From the NCBI GenBank assembly GCA_023398495.1, contig JAEWSG010000045.1, positions 1 to 64,000 on the forward strand: a stretch of 64,000 bases of DNA. Reading direction: 5' to 3'. The notes under the pieces were generated by a model. That model saw nothing but the letters and a program-made list of their open reading frames with translations. It ran no database searches and was not told the DNA's origin. Positions 24,157 through 33,303 of this stretch are shown here, piece after piece. This DNA is from Bacillota bacterium (lineage in GTDB: Bacteria > Bacillota > Clostridia > Acetivibrionales > Acetivibrionaceae). Position 1 is the first letter of the stretch, and each line of letters begins with the position of its first letter. The position numbers and the translations under genes are program-made.

Positions 24157-26817
24157 TCAGGTGTCTCTTTCTATAGGAAGTTGCTTTATTATACGCAGCA
24201 AGTATTGTCTTATATATGCAAAATCTATTGAATTAACTATTTCGTTGCAATCAACATCAGCAGCTCTAGTATCTATATCTGCTTCTCCGATCTTACCAAG
24301 CAAATACAGTCTTAGATATGCAAAGTCTATTGAATTTACACGGATGTCTCTGTTAACATCACCATATATAAAATCTGGTGTTGGTGAATTAGTTGGAGTT
24401 GGAGTAACTGTTGGTGTTGGTGTGACAAGACCGCTTGCTTTAAACACAGCTCTAAGATTAATATCTTCTGAAAGATCAAGTGTTATGGTATCAGAAGTTG
24501 AGTAAACTCCTTTGGCACCTTCCCAATGATCAAATTCATACCCTTCCAATGGCATTGCTTTTAGTGTAACAGGTACATTATTAAAGTATATTCCTGACCA
24601 GTTTTCAGGCGAAGTAACCCCAGGTGTTGAATCTTTTAGGTCGATTGAGTTTATTCTTACATAGCCTTCAGAACTGTTGGTTTCTAGTTTGACATTATAA
24701 TTCTTGCTAACACCAAAATTGCTGAATTTGGATTTTATATGAGCAATTACATATGCATTACGGTTGGTTGCAAAGTAATTCAGCACATCAACCTTGGCAT
24801 TCCAATCTATTATCCCATTCCAGCGTATAATATGATCTGGTATTGATGAGGCTATAGATGTCTTCATCTGATCTATCCTATTATTAACATGATCAGATTG
24901 CAGAGTTGTGTTTAAGAGATCTGCAAATCGGTTAATGAATTTCATCCTGAACTCGGAGTTCTCCAAAAATGTACCTAGAAGAAATGCGTCTCCATTAGGG
25001 TCTGATGTACCAAGTTTTTTTTGGGATGCACGGTAAAGTGTATCAAAAGCTACATAATTAAGACCAGAGTGAGCAAAACAATAATCTGCATCTTTAATTA
25101 TCCACCTCCACCTGCCATCCTGACCATAGGGTGCTTCCGGATGGTACATGCCATCTGAGGTTTTGTATTTCCATATGGCAACATTTATTACAGGCCAATC
25201 GCTATTTGAACAGAAAATGTTCATAATTTGATAATCTATATAGTTGTCTATATCCATCTTTGTAGAAATCTGATCATAATTTTCCTTTAACGATACATCA
25301 TTTGTTTTCAGAAAGTTAAGAATATCGTTTTTATAAGCTTGAGCATCTTCTTCTGTTCCTTCATCAACTTCAATTTTTCCATTAGTTGCAAAGTCAAAAG
25401 AAAATTCAAGTAGTGCAACATTATCTTTGTCAAGGTCATAGTGAGACTCAAAATATATATTGTCATAGCGTTCTCGGATATTGTATATCCCCCAGTATTC
25501 TCCGTTAAGAAAAGTAACGCATGGTCTACTGGCCTGAGTATCCAGGTTAATATCCGAAGCAAGGCTATGCACAAGAGCATCGCGGAACATAGTTCTCGTC
25601 CAATCAGATCCTGAATTTCTTAAAATCAAACGTTTAAAACTGGTAATTTCTTTATTGGAGACCTCATTGTTAAGTCCCGGAAATATATTGTATTTGATTT
25701 TTTTAGTGTCTTCATATTCTCTATCGGCATACAAGCGCAGAGATTTTTGAGGAATCATCATTCTGGTTGTTTCACCGTTTATTCTAACACCGCAATACTT
25801 TGAGAATCCCGGAGTGCCATCTTTCTCAAAAAATTCAATATGTATCGGCCTTTCCCAATCCGAGCCTTTCTTCTGAACATTTTGTTCAACATAAATTCCC
25901 TTTTCCGGGTCAAAAAAATTGGCAGGATCTGTTACAAGAGAGATTACCGGTAGCTCATACTTGTTTTTTATATCAGTATTGACAAAATAAGACCGAGTGA
26001 CAATATTGCTGCTTGCTTTACCGGATTTTACTGTGACTGCCTTAATTGTTGAACACTTTAGCAGAGAATTTGCATCATTTTGCAACTCCTTTATGACTAT
26101 GCTATTAGCGTATTCACAAGTTCCACCTTTACCCGGAATGGGATCGGTACCGTCTGTTGTATAGTAAATTTTTGCATCTGATTCGTCTGTACTGAGTTTA
26201 AGCTCAAAGACCTCGGTATAAAATCCTGCATCATGGGAAAACGCAGGTGCATTAACATAGCTTGTTCCATTAACATTTGCACTTCCAGGAGTGGACTTGG
26301 TAAAAACAACACACTCAGATGCCGCATCAGATAATCTTCCAAATGAATTATCATCTGAAAGACCTGGAATTTCAACACTGTCAATTACAGCCCCGCTTGG
26401 ATCCTTCAAAGTAAGTGTTTCACCCGATGCACTTATCTTAAAATTGCAATGGAGTTGACCATCTGGTGTAACTTTGTCTTTATCGGAAGCCCATACTAAC
26501 AAGTATCCATTTGCTGGAATACTTCCTTTTGGAAATAACCATGTGAAAGAATCATCGGATAATGTATAACCGGTCAAATCAACTACTTGGGTACCGGAAT
26601 TGTAGATTTCAATCCAATCCGAATGAGCTCCTCCCTCTCTTCCGAACTCAGGATCCTCTAAATCTCCATCCCGTATTGAAGATTTATTTGAAGCCATAAC
26701 CTCATTTATGCAGATTACGGATTCAGTTTCTGCATATGCTTTGAGCTGTTTGTTTGGCATTGTCATTGCCAATGAAAGTACAGCAATAGCTGTAATGCCT
26801 GATAAAAGCCTTTTCAT
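24157..26817 (-). CDS. Secreted CotH-kinase-like protein with lamin-tail and dockerin domains
   Basis: An 886-residue exported, probably cellulosome-bound protein. Order: signal peptide (1-30, KRLLSGITAIAVLSLAM), lamin-tail domain (INEVMASN... DWIEIYNSG..VDLTGYTLSDD, about 35-145), a chitobiase-C-like beta domain (YYTTDGTDPIPG, 190-280), CotH kinase-like domain (about 285-680, with VRINGETTR, QKSLRLYADREY, LRNSGSDWTRTMFRDAL, GIYNIRERYD and WRWIIKDADYCF), an InlB-repeat-like segment (YEFDHWEGAKG), a TPTPT linker, and a type I dockerin. The dockerin loops DVNRDIRVNSID and DVDCNEIVNSID deviate from the calcium consensus at the Gly/Asp positions. GGGGGAG precedes ATG 26817. CotH proteins phosphorylate coat proteins in Bacillus; the target here is unknown. 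Confidence 0.88.
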   Translation of the reverse strand: MKRLLSGITAIAVLSLAMTMPNKQLKAYAETESVICINEVMASNKSSIRDGDLEDPEFGREGGAHSDWIEIYNSGTQVVDLTGYTLSDDSFTWLFPKGSIPANGYLLVWASDKDKVTPDGQLHCNFKISASGETLTLKDPSGAVIDSVEIPGLSDDNSFGRLSDAASECVVFTKSTPGSANVNGTSYVNAPAFSHDAGFYTEVFELKLSTDESDAKIYYTTDGTDPIPGKGGTCEYANSIVIKELQNDANSLLKCSTIKAVTVKSGKASSNIVTRSYFVNTDIKNKYELPVISLVTDPANFFDPEKGIYVEQNVQKKGSDWERPIHIEFFEKDGTPGFSKYCGVRINGETTRMMIPQKSLRLYADREYEDTKKIKYNIFPGLNNEVSNKEITSFKRLILRNSGSDWTRTMFRDALVHSLASDINLDTQASRPCVTFLNGEYWGIYNIRERYDNIYFESHYDLDKDNVALLEFSFDFATNGKIEVDEGTEEDAQAYKNDILNFLKTNDVSLKENYDQISTKMDIDNYIDYQIMNIFCSNSDWPVINVAIWKYKTSDGMYHPEAPYGQDGRWRWIIKDADYCFAHSGLNYVAFDTLYRASQKKLGTSDPNGDAFLLGTFLENSEFRMKFINRFADLLNTTLQSDHVNNRIDQMKTSIASSIPDHIIRWNGIIDWNAKVDVLNYFATNRNAYVIAHIKSKFSNFGVSKNYNVKLETNSSEGYVRINSIDLKDSTPGVTSPENWSGIYFNNVPVTLKAMPLEGYEFDHWEGAKGVYSTSDTITLDLSEDINLRAVFKASGLVTPTPTVTPTPTNSPTPDFIYGDVNRDIRVNSIDFAYLRLYLLGKIGEADIDTRAADVDCNEIVNSIDFAYIRQYLLRIIKQLPIERDT

Positions 26818-26877
26818 AAAACTCCCCCTCAAAAAAGTATTAAATAATAAAATGCTTTAAACTCAAGAAATTCTATT

Positions 26878-26960
26878 CTTCTCAAAAAAGTCTGTTTTCT
26901 TAGCAAACTATTACATCAAAAGTCTTATAGCATAAGTGTTATAAGACACTTTTTGAGAAG
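26878..26960 (-). promoter_or_regulatory. Nested competing stem-loops upstream of the CotH gene
   Basis: CTTCTCAAAAAAGTCT at 26878-26893 pairs with 26944-26960 (two bases unmatched), and GTCTTATA at 26922-26929 pairs exactly with 26940-26947. The two stems share AGAC at 26944-26947, so only one can form fully. They lie 60-145 nt before the CotH start, inside the likely 5' leader. The remaining 26961-27200 is AT-rich and shows nothing else. Confidence 0.4.
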
Positions 26961-27200
26961 ATATAGTTCATCTGTTTATTGCAGCGGACCTTGCTACTTT
27001 TATAGGGCTTATGGAGTATATCAGGTGTGAAATAATAGCTTAAAGGACAGTAGAAAAAACTTGCTTAGAATAATTTTACATTTATGTTATAAATAATATA
27101 GTTTACATTTATAGTTTACATCTACAAATGTATACTTGTCAATGTTATCGATATTTCGCCACTTCTATCCCTGTACATTTTTATTCTGGCTTATTCATAT

Positions 27201-28349
27201 TTATATATCTAATATCTCTTTTAATTTCCCTATATTAATACAAGTAGGCATTCCCTCATCGTGCCAATGGTTTTTGCAGCCGCAATAATCAAGCAATACA
27301 CATTGAGCCGGAACACCAAGTTCTTTGAGTTTCAGCCCACCGGATATAAGATTTAACACACATGCAACTCCAATAACTCCTGTGTCTTTGTCAATTAACT
27401 TTTTGCCAGGTACAGCAGCAGAAATGGAAGATTCATGCGGAACAATAACCACACCAAATTTATGTTCGCTGCCCAGCTTAGTCAATTTGCCAACCTGACA
27501 ATCAGGCGAACACATTGCACATTTGATGCCCACTCCCGTCTCTTTCCCCAGACACTTTGAAGCCGGGTGCAATCTCATACAGGCAGGCAGCAAAAGAAGC
27601 TTTTTGGCTGTATGTTCAAAAGACTTTCTGAAGATCTTATTCATTATCTCCGCACCCACCATATTCAAGTGGTATTCGACCCGCCTTCTGCCGCAGAATA
27701 TCACGTCCTCATGCCAATAACGCTTTGGTCGTAGCTCATTTAAATATCTTTCAACATTTTGGGTGTATATGCCTATATTCTCTTCACTGCTGTTTTCAAA
27801 CCATAGTGCAAAAGTAATTGTTGATGCAACAAAATCAACAGCGTCCTTTTCTTTTAGAGTTTTAAGATAATCCTTAAGCAAGTCCAACCTTTTAACCTCA
27901 TGGTTAAACTCTCCTGTAGCCTTAAGCCATGAGGTCAGTTTTTCATAGTTTTCCATGCTCGGTTCTATTGAAGCTATATTATCATAGAGATCAGGAGATA
28001 AAAATACTGTAGACATTATCCCCCTCAAAAAATCAACACCTGGCTTTAGCATAACATTGCTATTACGTATATTCGAAAGCAGTGTAAGCATATTGCCGGA
28101 TATTTCTTTAAGACCTAAAGCATCACCACTATATACTTTCCATAAAACACCAAGTATTAATAAATCAAGGCTTGCGTATTCCTTTGCAAACTTCTCTTTT
28201 TTGCTGTAGTAATCAATCAAAGAACCTAGTGAATTTGCAAAAAACTCTTCAACATTTGCTAACACCTGCTGAGTATATATAGCCACATTTTTATAGTATT
28301 CATCTGAATTTACCTGTGTTCCCCTTAAAGAATATGTTATAACGTACAT
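27201..28349 (-). CDS. DUF116 family cysteine-rich protein
   Basis: A 382-residue cytosolic protein. The C-terminal half matches the DUF116 pattern: LLLPACMRL, then KCLGKETGVGIKCAMCSPDCQVGKL, a Cys-rich site probably binding metal, followed by VVIVPHESS, GVIGVACVLNLISGG and the tail LLDYCGCKNHW with three further Cys/His ligands. The N-terminal 200 residues are helical and poorly characterised. Biochemical function of the family is unknown. AGGAGG stands 8 nt before ATG. It is monocistronic; the gap to the divergent ABC operon holds that operon's leader. Confidence 0.85.
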   Translation of the reverse strand: MYVITYSLRGTQVNSDEYYKNVAIYTQQVLANVEEFFANSLGSLIDYYSKKEKFAKEYASLDLLILGVLWKVYSGDALGLKEISGNMLTLLSNIRNSNVMLKPGVDFLRGIMSTVFLSPDLYDNIASIEPSMENYEKLTSWLKATGEFNHEVKRLDLLKDYLKTLKEKDAVDFVASTITFALWFENSSEENIGIYTQNVERYLNELRPKRYWHEDVIFCGRRRVEYHLNMVGAEIMNKIFRKSFEHTAKKLLLLPACMRLHPASKCLGKETGVGIKCAMCSPDCQVGKLTKLGSEHKFGVVIVPHESSISAAVPGKKLIDKDTGVIGVACVLNLISGGLKLKELGVPAQCVLLDYCGCKNHWHDEGMPTCINIGKLKEILDI

Positions 28350-28479
28350 TTCCCCTACCTCCTACTGTTATAAATCTTTTAACATTTCGGAAATCAATTT
28401 ATAGTCGTACCTAAATAATACGCAAAAATTTATTAAAGGTCTATTGTTTTTATATTTTTTATATAATTTGAAAAAATTC

Positions 28480-28508
28480 TTGACTAAACATTATATTTGC
28501 ATTAACAT
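28480..28508 (+). promoter_or_regulatory. Predicted promoter of the ABC exporter operon
   Basis: TTGACT at 28480-28485, 17 nt, then TAACAT at 28503-28508. The -35 is 5/6 and the -10 4/6 against the vegetative consensus. Transcription would start near 28515, just before the ribosome site of the leader ORF. Confidence 0.45.
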
Positions 28509-28553
28509 TAATAAGTAAGTATTTACAAATTCTTTAGAAAAGGAGGCAGGAAA

Positions 28554-28646
28554 ATGAGACGAAATACATACTTTATCATTAACTCCACTAATTCCGGTAT
28601 CTTTAATATTCCCGATAACCCTGCCTTACTCAGAAGTATCTCCTGA
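28554..28646 (+). CDS. 30-residue leader peptide of the ABC exporter operon
   Basis: An ORF of 30 codons beginning ATGAGACGAAATACATAC behind an excellent AAAGGAGG (spacing about 8 nt). The product starts MRRNTYFIINSTNS and ends ALLRSIS; it has no membrane segment or signal. It lies between the predicted promoter and an attenuator-like hairpin that precedes a heterodimeric ABC exporter. In Bacillus subtilis the bmrCD exporter is preceded in the same way by bmrB, whose translation controls readthrough in response to ribosome-targeting antibiotics. That role here is inferred from layout, not from peptide similarity. Confidence 0.6.
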   Translation: MRRNTYFIINSTNSGIFNIPDNPALLRSIS

Positions 28647-28669
28647 AAATTTACTTTGTAAACTGAGAG

Positions 28670-28702
28670 GGTCGTGGTTATCGCCGCGACCTTTATTTAT
28701 TT
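28670..28702 (+). terminator. Attenuator-like hairpin between leader ORF and ABC exporter
   Basis: GGTCGTGG at 28670-28677 pairs with CCGCGACC at 28684-28691 (one G-U), loop TTATCG, then TTTATTTATTT. It starts 24 nt after the leader stop and 106 nt before the exporter start, as expected for ribosome-controlled attenuation. CCTTTATTTATTTAAAGG at 28690-28708 could form a competing stem. Confidence 0.6.
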
Positions 28703-28807
28703 AAAGGACGTGGAGCAACACGGCCTGTTTTTGCGTTTACAGTATTTTGGGCTACAGCGAGTAAGGCTGAACGAATGACATGCATAAAAGCTTAAGGAGG
28801 TATTTTT

Positions 28808-30544
28808 TTGAAAAGACTTTTTGCACTGATAAAAAAACAATGGTTGCCGTACTTTATAGGAATTATGGCACTTCTGACCTCAATTACATTGGATATGTTT
28901 AATCCCTATTTCATAGGAGAAATTATCGACAGGACTGTACTTCATAAAGATATGAATTATCTTAAAACAGCCTTGCTGGTTCTTGCCGGTATAACTATCG
29001 GGCGTGCTGTCCTTGGCTACACAAAGGAGTATGGATTTGATGTTGGGGGTTCAAAAGTTATATTAAACTTACGAAAAAATTTGTTTGACCACATACAAAA
29101 GATGTCCTTTTCATTTTTTGATGAAAATAACACCGGTGAATTGATGTCCCGTATAAAAGAAGATTCGGAAAATATAATGCATGCTATTTGTTTTGGAATA
29201 ATGCTTTTTATTGAACAATCCGTCTATTTTATTATAGCATCAATTATACTTATCACAATAAATTGGAAGCTTGCTCTCATCTGTCTTTTCGTTATGCCAA
29301 TTATTGAGTTTGTAGTATTCAGACTTGAGCGAAATGTAGGCAAAACATATGAAAAAATAAGTGATCAGAGGGCTGTCTTAAACTCTACAGCACAACAAAA
29401 TATATCGGGTGTTAGAGTTGTTAAGGCTTTTGGCCGTGAAAGGTATGAGATTCAGAAATTTCTAAACCAGAATGAAGAAAATTATAATATAAATCTTGAG
29501 CAGGTAAAAATCTTTGCCAAACACAACCCAGTAATTGAATTTCTCTCAAACCTGGTACTTGTGCTTGTCATAAGCTTTGGTGGATATTTTGTAATCAAAG
29601 GTGAAATGACCTTAGGAACCTTGGTTGCCTTCAGTAATTACATCTTTATGTTGATATGGCCAATGCGTTTGATGGGATGGCTCACCAACGTAATCGCTCA
29701 GTGTATTGCCTCAGTAAAGAAGATTGATAAAATTTTTGATCAGGAACCGTCTATAAAAAATTGTGCTAGTCCTAAGACACCTGAAAAAATAACCGGTCAG
29801 ATCGTATTTAAAGATGTAAGTTTTGATTTTGCAGGTGTTACTGTACTTAAAGATATAAATATTACAGCCGAACCAGGCAAAACCATTGCAATTATGGGCA
29901 TTACCGGTGCAGGAAAAAGCTCCCTTGTAAATCTGATAGGAAGATACTATGACTGCACATCAGGAAGGGTATGTTTCGATGGAATAGATGTTAAAGAAAT
30001 GGATCTGTCCGTGTTAAGAAAAAATGTATCAGTAGTAATGCAGGAAACCTTCCTTTTCTCCGACACTATAGATGAAAATATCCGGTTTGGAGCAGAAGGA
30101 ATTTCAAATGAGGATTTCAGGTCAGCCTGCCAGGATTCTATGGTAGATGAATTTGTTTCACAGATGCCAAAAGGGTATGACACAGTAATAGGAGAACGCG
30201 GTATAGGTCTTTCGGGCGGACAAAAACAGCGTATCTCAATTGCCAGAGCTTTGGTAAGAAGGCCTAAGGTATTAATTATGGATGACTCAACCTCTGCTTT
30301 AGATATGGAAACCGAATATGCCATTGAAAAAGCTATGGAGAAATGGAAGAGCATCACGAAATTTATCATTGCTCACAGGGTTTCAGCCGTAAAAAATGCC
30401 GATGAAATACTATATTTTGAGGACGGTAAAATTGTTGAGCGCGGCAATCACAACCAGCTTATAAAACAGAAAGGACGTTATTATGAAACCTATCGCGAGC
30501 AGTATCGCGACTACGTGGAAGCAATAAACAAAGAGGTGATATAA
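28808..30544 (+). CDS. ABC exporter, BmrC-like half with degenerate ATPase site
   Basis: A 578-residue fused permease-ATPase of the multidrug exporter class. Six hydrophobic segments fill residues 1-310, followed by Walker A GITGAGKSS, signature LSGGQKQR, Walker B VLIMDDSTSALD and H-loop IIAHRVSAV. The residue after Walker B is Asp instead of the catalytic Glu, so its own ATP site should be slow or non-hydrolytic. The start is TTG at 28808 with AAGGAGG 8 nt upstream. Its last base overlaps the start of the next gene (TAATG), and the two form a heterodimer. Confidence 0.9.
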   Translation: MKRLFALIKKQWLPYFIGIMALLTSITLDMFNPYFIGEIIDRTVLHKDMNYLKTALLVLAGITIGRAVLGYTKEYGFDVGGSKVILNLRKNLFDHIQKMSFSFFDENNTGELMSRIKEDSENIMHAICFGIMLFIEQSVYFIIASIILITINWKLALICLFVMPIIEFVVFRLERNVGKTYEKISDQRAVLNSTAQQNISGVRVVKAFGRERYEIQKFLNQNEENYNINLEQVKIFAKHNPVIEFLSNLVLVLVISFGGYFVIKGEMTLGTLVAFSNYIFMLIWPMRLMGWLTNVIAQCIASVKKIDKIFDQEPSIKNCASPKTPEKITGQIVFKDVSFDFAGVTVLKDINITAEPGKTIAIMGITGAGKSSLVNLIGRYYDCTSGRVCFDGIDVKEMDLSVLRKNVSVVMQETFLFSDTIDENIRFGAEGISNEDFRSACQDSMVDEFVSQMPKGYDTVIGERGIGLSGGQKQRISIARALVRRPKVLIMDDSTSALDMETEYAIEKAMEKWKSITKFIIAHRVSAVKNADEILYFEDGKIVERGNHNQLIKQKGRYYETYREQYRDYVEAINKEVI

Positions 30545-32337
30545 TGCCAATTAATAATTTTAAACAAGACGAGGATTTGAAGGAAAGTTTAAATATCAAT
30601 ATTATAAAAAGGCTTTTACTGTACTTAAAACCATATGGAGGTGCTGTTACAAAAACATTGCTGCTGATGGCTTTTGTAATTGCGGTAGAACTGTTCAATC
30701 CATACTTTTTAAAAATCGGAATAGATAAATTCATTAAAAACGGAGACTGGAAGAATCTCTTGCTGCTTGGTGGGGTTATGGTTACATTAAATTTAATAGC
30801 AATGTTATTCTCCCGTTTAAGGATTTTGATAATGGGAATAGTCTCAAACAAAATTCTTTTGACAATACGTCAACAGTTATATTCTCACATTCAGAAACTG
30901 TCCTTCTCATTCTTTGACAATCGCCCGACGGGAAAAATACTTGCCCGCATAATTGGGGATGTCAATTCACTGAATGATTTGTTCACAAACAGTGTAACCA
31001 GTCTGATTCCCGAAATTATAAAAATAACAGCAGTTGTTGTAATTATGATGATAATGAATTACAAGCTTGGTTTAGTCGCACTTGCAACATTGCCTGTCAT
31101 GATAATTGTTATGTTCTTTATTTCAACAGCCTCAAGAAGAAGATGGCAAATACACAGGAAAAAGTCATCAAATGTCAATGCCTTCACTCATGAGGACTTT
31201 TCAGGTATCCGTGTGGTTCAAAGTTTTGCAGCTGAGGACGAAACCTCCTCAACCTTCCTTAAGTTACTTGAGGATTGGAGAATTTCCTTTGTGAGAGCAA
31301 TTCGTATGAACGATTTTTTCTGGCCGACGGTTGAGATGTCTTGGGGGGTAGGAACCATTCTGGTATTCTGGTTTGGTGCCGGATTGATTGAAAAAGATTT
31401 AATTACCCCAGGGCTCTTAGTGGCTTTTACCAGTTATATTTCTATGTTCTGGCAGCCCATAATGAACATAAGCAACTTCTACAATCAGTTAGTGACCAAT
31501 ATGTCCGGAGCTGAAAGAATTTTTGAAATTCTTGATATCGAGCCTGACATAAAAGACAAACCTGAATCCTTTGAAATGCCGGTAATAAAAGGAGATGTTT
31601 CCTTCCAAAATGTCACCTTCGGATATGATCAAGAACAGCAAATTTTAAAAGATGTAAGTTTTGATGTCGGTGCCGGGCAAACTATAGCCTTAGTCGGATC
31701 AACGGGTGCAGGAAAAACAACAATAGTAAACCTTATCAGCAGATTTTATGAAGTGTCTGTTGGGGAAGTTTTAATTGACGGTATAAACATAAGTAATGCC
31801 AAGCTTGACAGTTTAAGGTCACAAATTGGACTTATGCCGCAGGATACCTTCCTTTTCTCCACTACCATCAAAGAGAACATACGCTATGGTAAATTGGATG
31901 CTTCAGACGAAGAAGTAATTGCTGCAGCTAAAGCGGTATCCGCCCATGAATTTATAATGAAGTTTGAAAAAGGTTACGATACCGACGTCAATGAGCGTGG
32001 CACAAGACTTTCGGCAGGTCAAAGGCAATTGATCGCTTTTGCAAGGACACTACTTGCAAATCCACGAATACTGATACTTGATGAGGCAACCGCAAGTATT
32101 GACACCCATACTGAAAAGCTTGTACAACAAGGTATACACAATCTCCTTAGCGGAAGAACATCTTTTGTAATTGCACACAGGCTTTCAACAATAAGAAATG
32201 CCGATAGGATCATGGTTGTTGAAGATGGCGGAATTGTAGAAACCGGTACCCACGAAGAGCTTATAACGCTTAAAGGAAAATACTACAATTTTTACATTTC
32301 ACAATTTAAGTTTCTTAACGAAAAAGAAGTCATATGA
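30544..32337 (+). CDS. ABC exporter, BmrD-like half with catalytic Glu
   Basis: A 597-residue permease-ATPase, partner of the preceding protein. About 30 extra N-terminal residues precede TM1, and six TM segments lie within about 35-335. Walker A is GSTGAGKTT, Walker B ILILDEATASID with Glu in place, and H-loop IAHRLSTI. The signature reads LSAGQRQ rather than LSGGQ. Together with the Asp in the partner this gives one consensus and one degenerate site, the pattern of heterodimeric exporters such as BmrCD and TM287/288. Substrates are likely drugs or toxic amphiphiles. Confidence 0.9.
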   Translation: MPINNFKQDEDLKESLNINIIKRLLLYLKPYGGAVTKTLLLMAFVIAVELFNPYFLKIGIDKFIKNGDWKNLLLLGGVMVTLNLIAMLFSRLRILIMGIVSNKILLTIRQQLYSHIQKLSFSFFDNRPTGKILARIIGDVNSLNDLFTNSVTSLIPEIIKITAVVVIMMIMNYKLGLVALATLPVMIIVMFFISTASRRRWQIHRKKSSNVNAFTHEDFSGIRVVQSFAAEDETSSTFLKLLEDWRISFVRAIRMNDFFWPTVEMSWGVGTILVFWFGAGLIEKDLITPGLLVAFTSYISMFWQPIMNISNFYNQLVTNMSGAERIFEILDIEPDIKDKPESFEMPVIKGDVSFQNVTFGYDQEQQILKDVSFDVGAGQTIALVGSTGAGKTTIVNLISRFYEVSVGEVLIDGINISNAKLDSLRSQIGLMPQDTFLFSTTIKENIRYGKLDASDEEVIAAAKAVSAHEFIMKFEKGYDTDVNERGTRLSAGQRQLIAFARTLLANPRILILDEATASIDTHTEKLVQQGIHNLLSGRTSFVIAHRLSTIRNADRIMVVEDGGIVETGTHEELITLKGKYYNFYISQFKFLNEKEVI

Positions 32338-32340
32338 ACT

Positions 32341-32558
32341 GAATGGGACATAGGGACAGGTACCTTGTCCCATTATTTTGGGACAAGGGGACAGGTCCCT
32401 TGTCCCACTATTTTATTGATACTGCTAGTGCTGATAACTCTAATCTGGCAGTATTATTTTCTGCCCGATTACATTGTATATTAATTGTGCTTTTAATGCT
32501 CAGCTCAAGCAATTGCGTCATTTGACACTAAAACAGGTTCAAAACGTAATTCGCATTT
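32341..32558. repeat. Composite dispersed repeat (GGGACA palindromes, hairpin, 69-bp unit)
   Basis: Right after the exporter stop come two GGGACA...TGTCCC palindromes (32344-32407), then a hairpin ATACTGCTAG...CTGGCAGTAT (about 32419-32454), then the 69-bp unit 32490-32558 which matches 4561-4628 in the opposite orientation with 4 mismatches. The same order, reversed, is found at 4561-5068 apart from an extra internal segment there. The palindromes also offer a terminator for the exporter operon. The 100 bp to 32664 hold only the next gene's promoter region. Confidence 0.7.
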
Positions 32559-32664
32559 AAGATGTAGCGAATGGTTTGTTTTACTTTTATGATAAAGTTT
32601 ATTTTTTGTCTTTCTACACATACTATCAATATTGCAGAAAAACACTACGTATGGAGTGAACCCG

Positions 32665-33303
32665 ATGATACAGATTGATGATGCAGGGAGCGGCAGTTTT
32701 GTCGGCGGAACTTGTATTGGTGTATACCGCCCGGAAACAAATGAATACTATTTCGAAATCATTCCTGTTGAATTATATAATAAAGAAAATTTCAGGAACA
32801 AATACTATCTTGACGAGGTTGTAAACATTGTATCCGATGCCTTTAGAGCAATGAACGTACATAAAACAGAGACTGTTGAGATATGCCGAGGATATATGTT
32901 TGAAAAGCTTCGGAAATGGCTTGATGCTGAGGGCTTTTGCTGGTATACTACCCAAATAAGCGGCCGCATACAAGATGTGGTTGAAAAAAACTACATGCTC
33001 TACACCGTCAAATTAGGTGTACCGGAAGCTTATATAAAGTATACCAAGTATCCCTTCCACTTTCACAAACTCTTAAGGTGGGTTTATGCCGATTTTGACA
33101 ACAGAATCAGCATATGCAAAACAGGTTGGAAAAGCTGGTCAAAATATGAAAACATAAGGCCAGAGTTGTCTTATGACATTATGAAGCAAACAAATATTTT
33201 CTGTCTCAAATGCGGCAAAAGGATAAAGAAAGGCAACAAGATAAATGTTTTAAATTTCACAAGTAACAGGGATCAGTATATTTACTTGCACGAGAGGTGC
33301 TAG
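32665..33303 (+). CDS. Conserved protein of unknown function with C-terminal zinc-site-like cysteines
   Basis: A 212-residue protein, not recognised. It starts MIQIDDAGSGSFVGGTCIGVYRP followed by YYFEIIPVELY, an acidic beta-hairpin reminiscent of RNase H-like cores (Asp in the first strand). It continues with ICRGYMFEKLRKWL and KTGWKSWSKYE. At the end CLKCGKRI and YIYLHERC could form a treble-clef zinc site. ATG 32665 is chosen because TGGAGTG lies 6 nt upstream; an upstream TTG would add 11 residues. The last 160 bp are repeated almost unchanged at 38521-38680 as part of a decayed copy. Confidence 0.6.
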   Translation: MIQIDDAGSGSFVGGTCIGVYRPETNEYYFEIIPVELYNKENFRNKYYLDEVVNIVSDAFRAMNVHKTETVEICRGYMFEKLRKWLDAEGFCWYTTQISGRIQDVVEKNYMLYTVKLGVPEAYIKYTKYPFHFHKLLRWVYADFDNRISICKTGWKSWSKYENIRPELSYDIMKQTNIFCLKCGKRIKKGNKINVLNFTSNRDQYIYLHERC

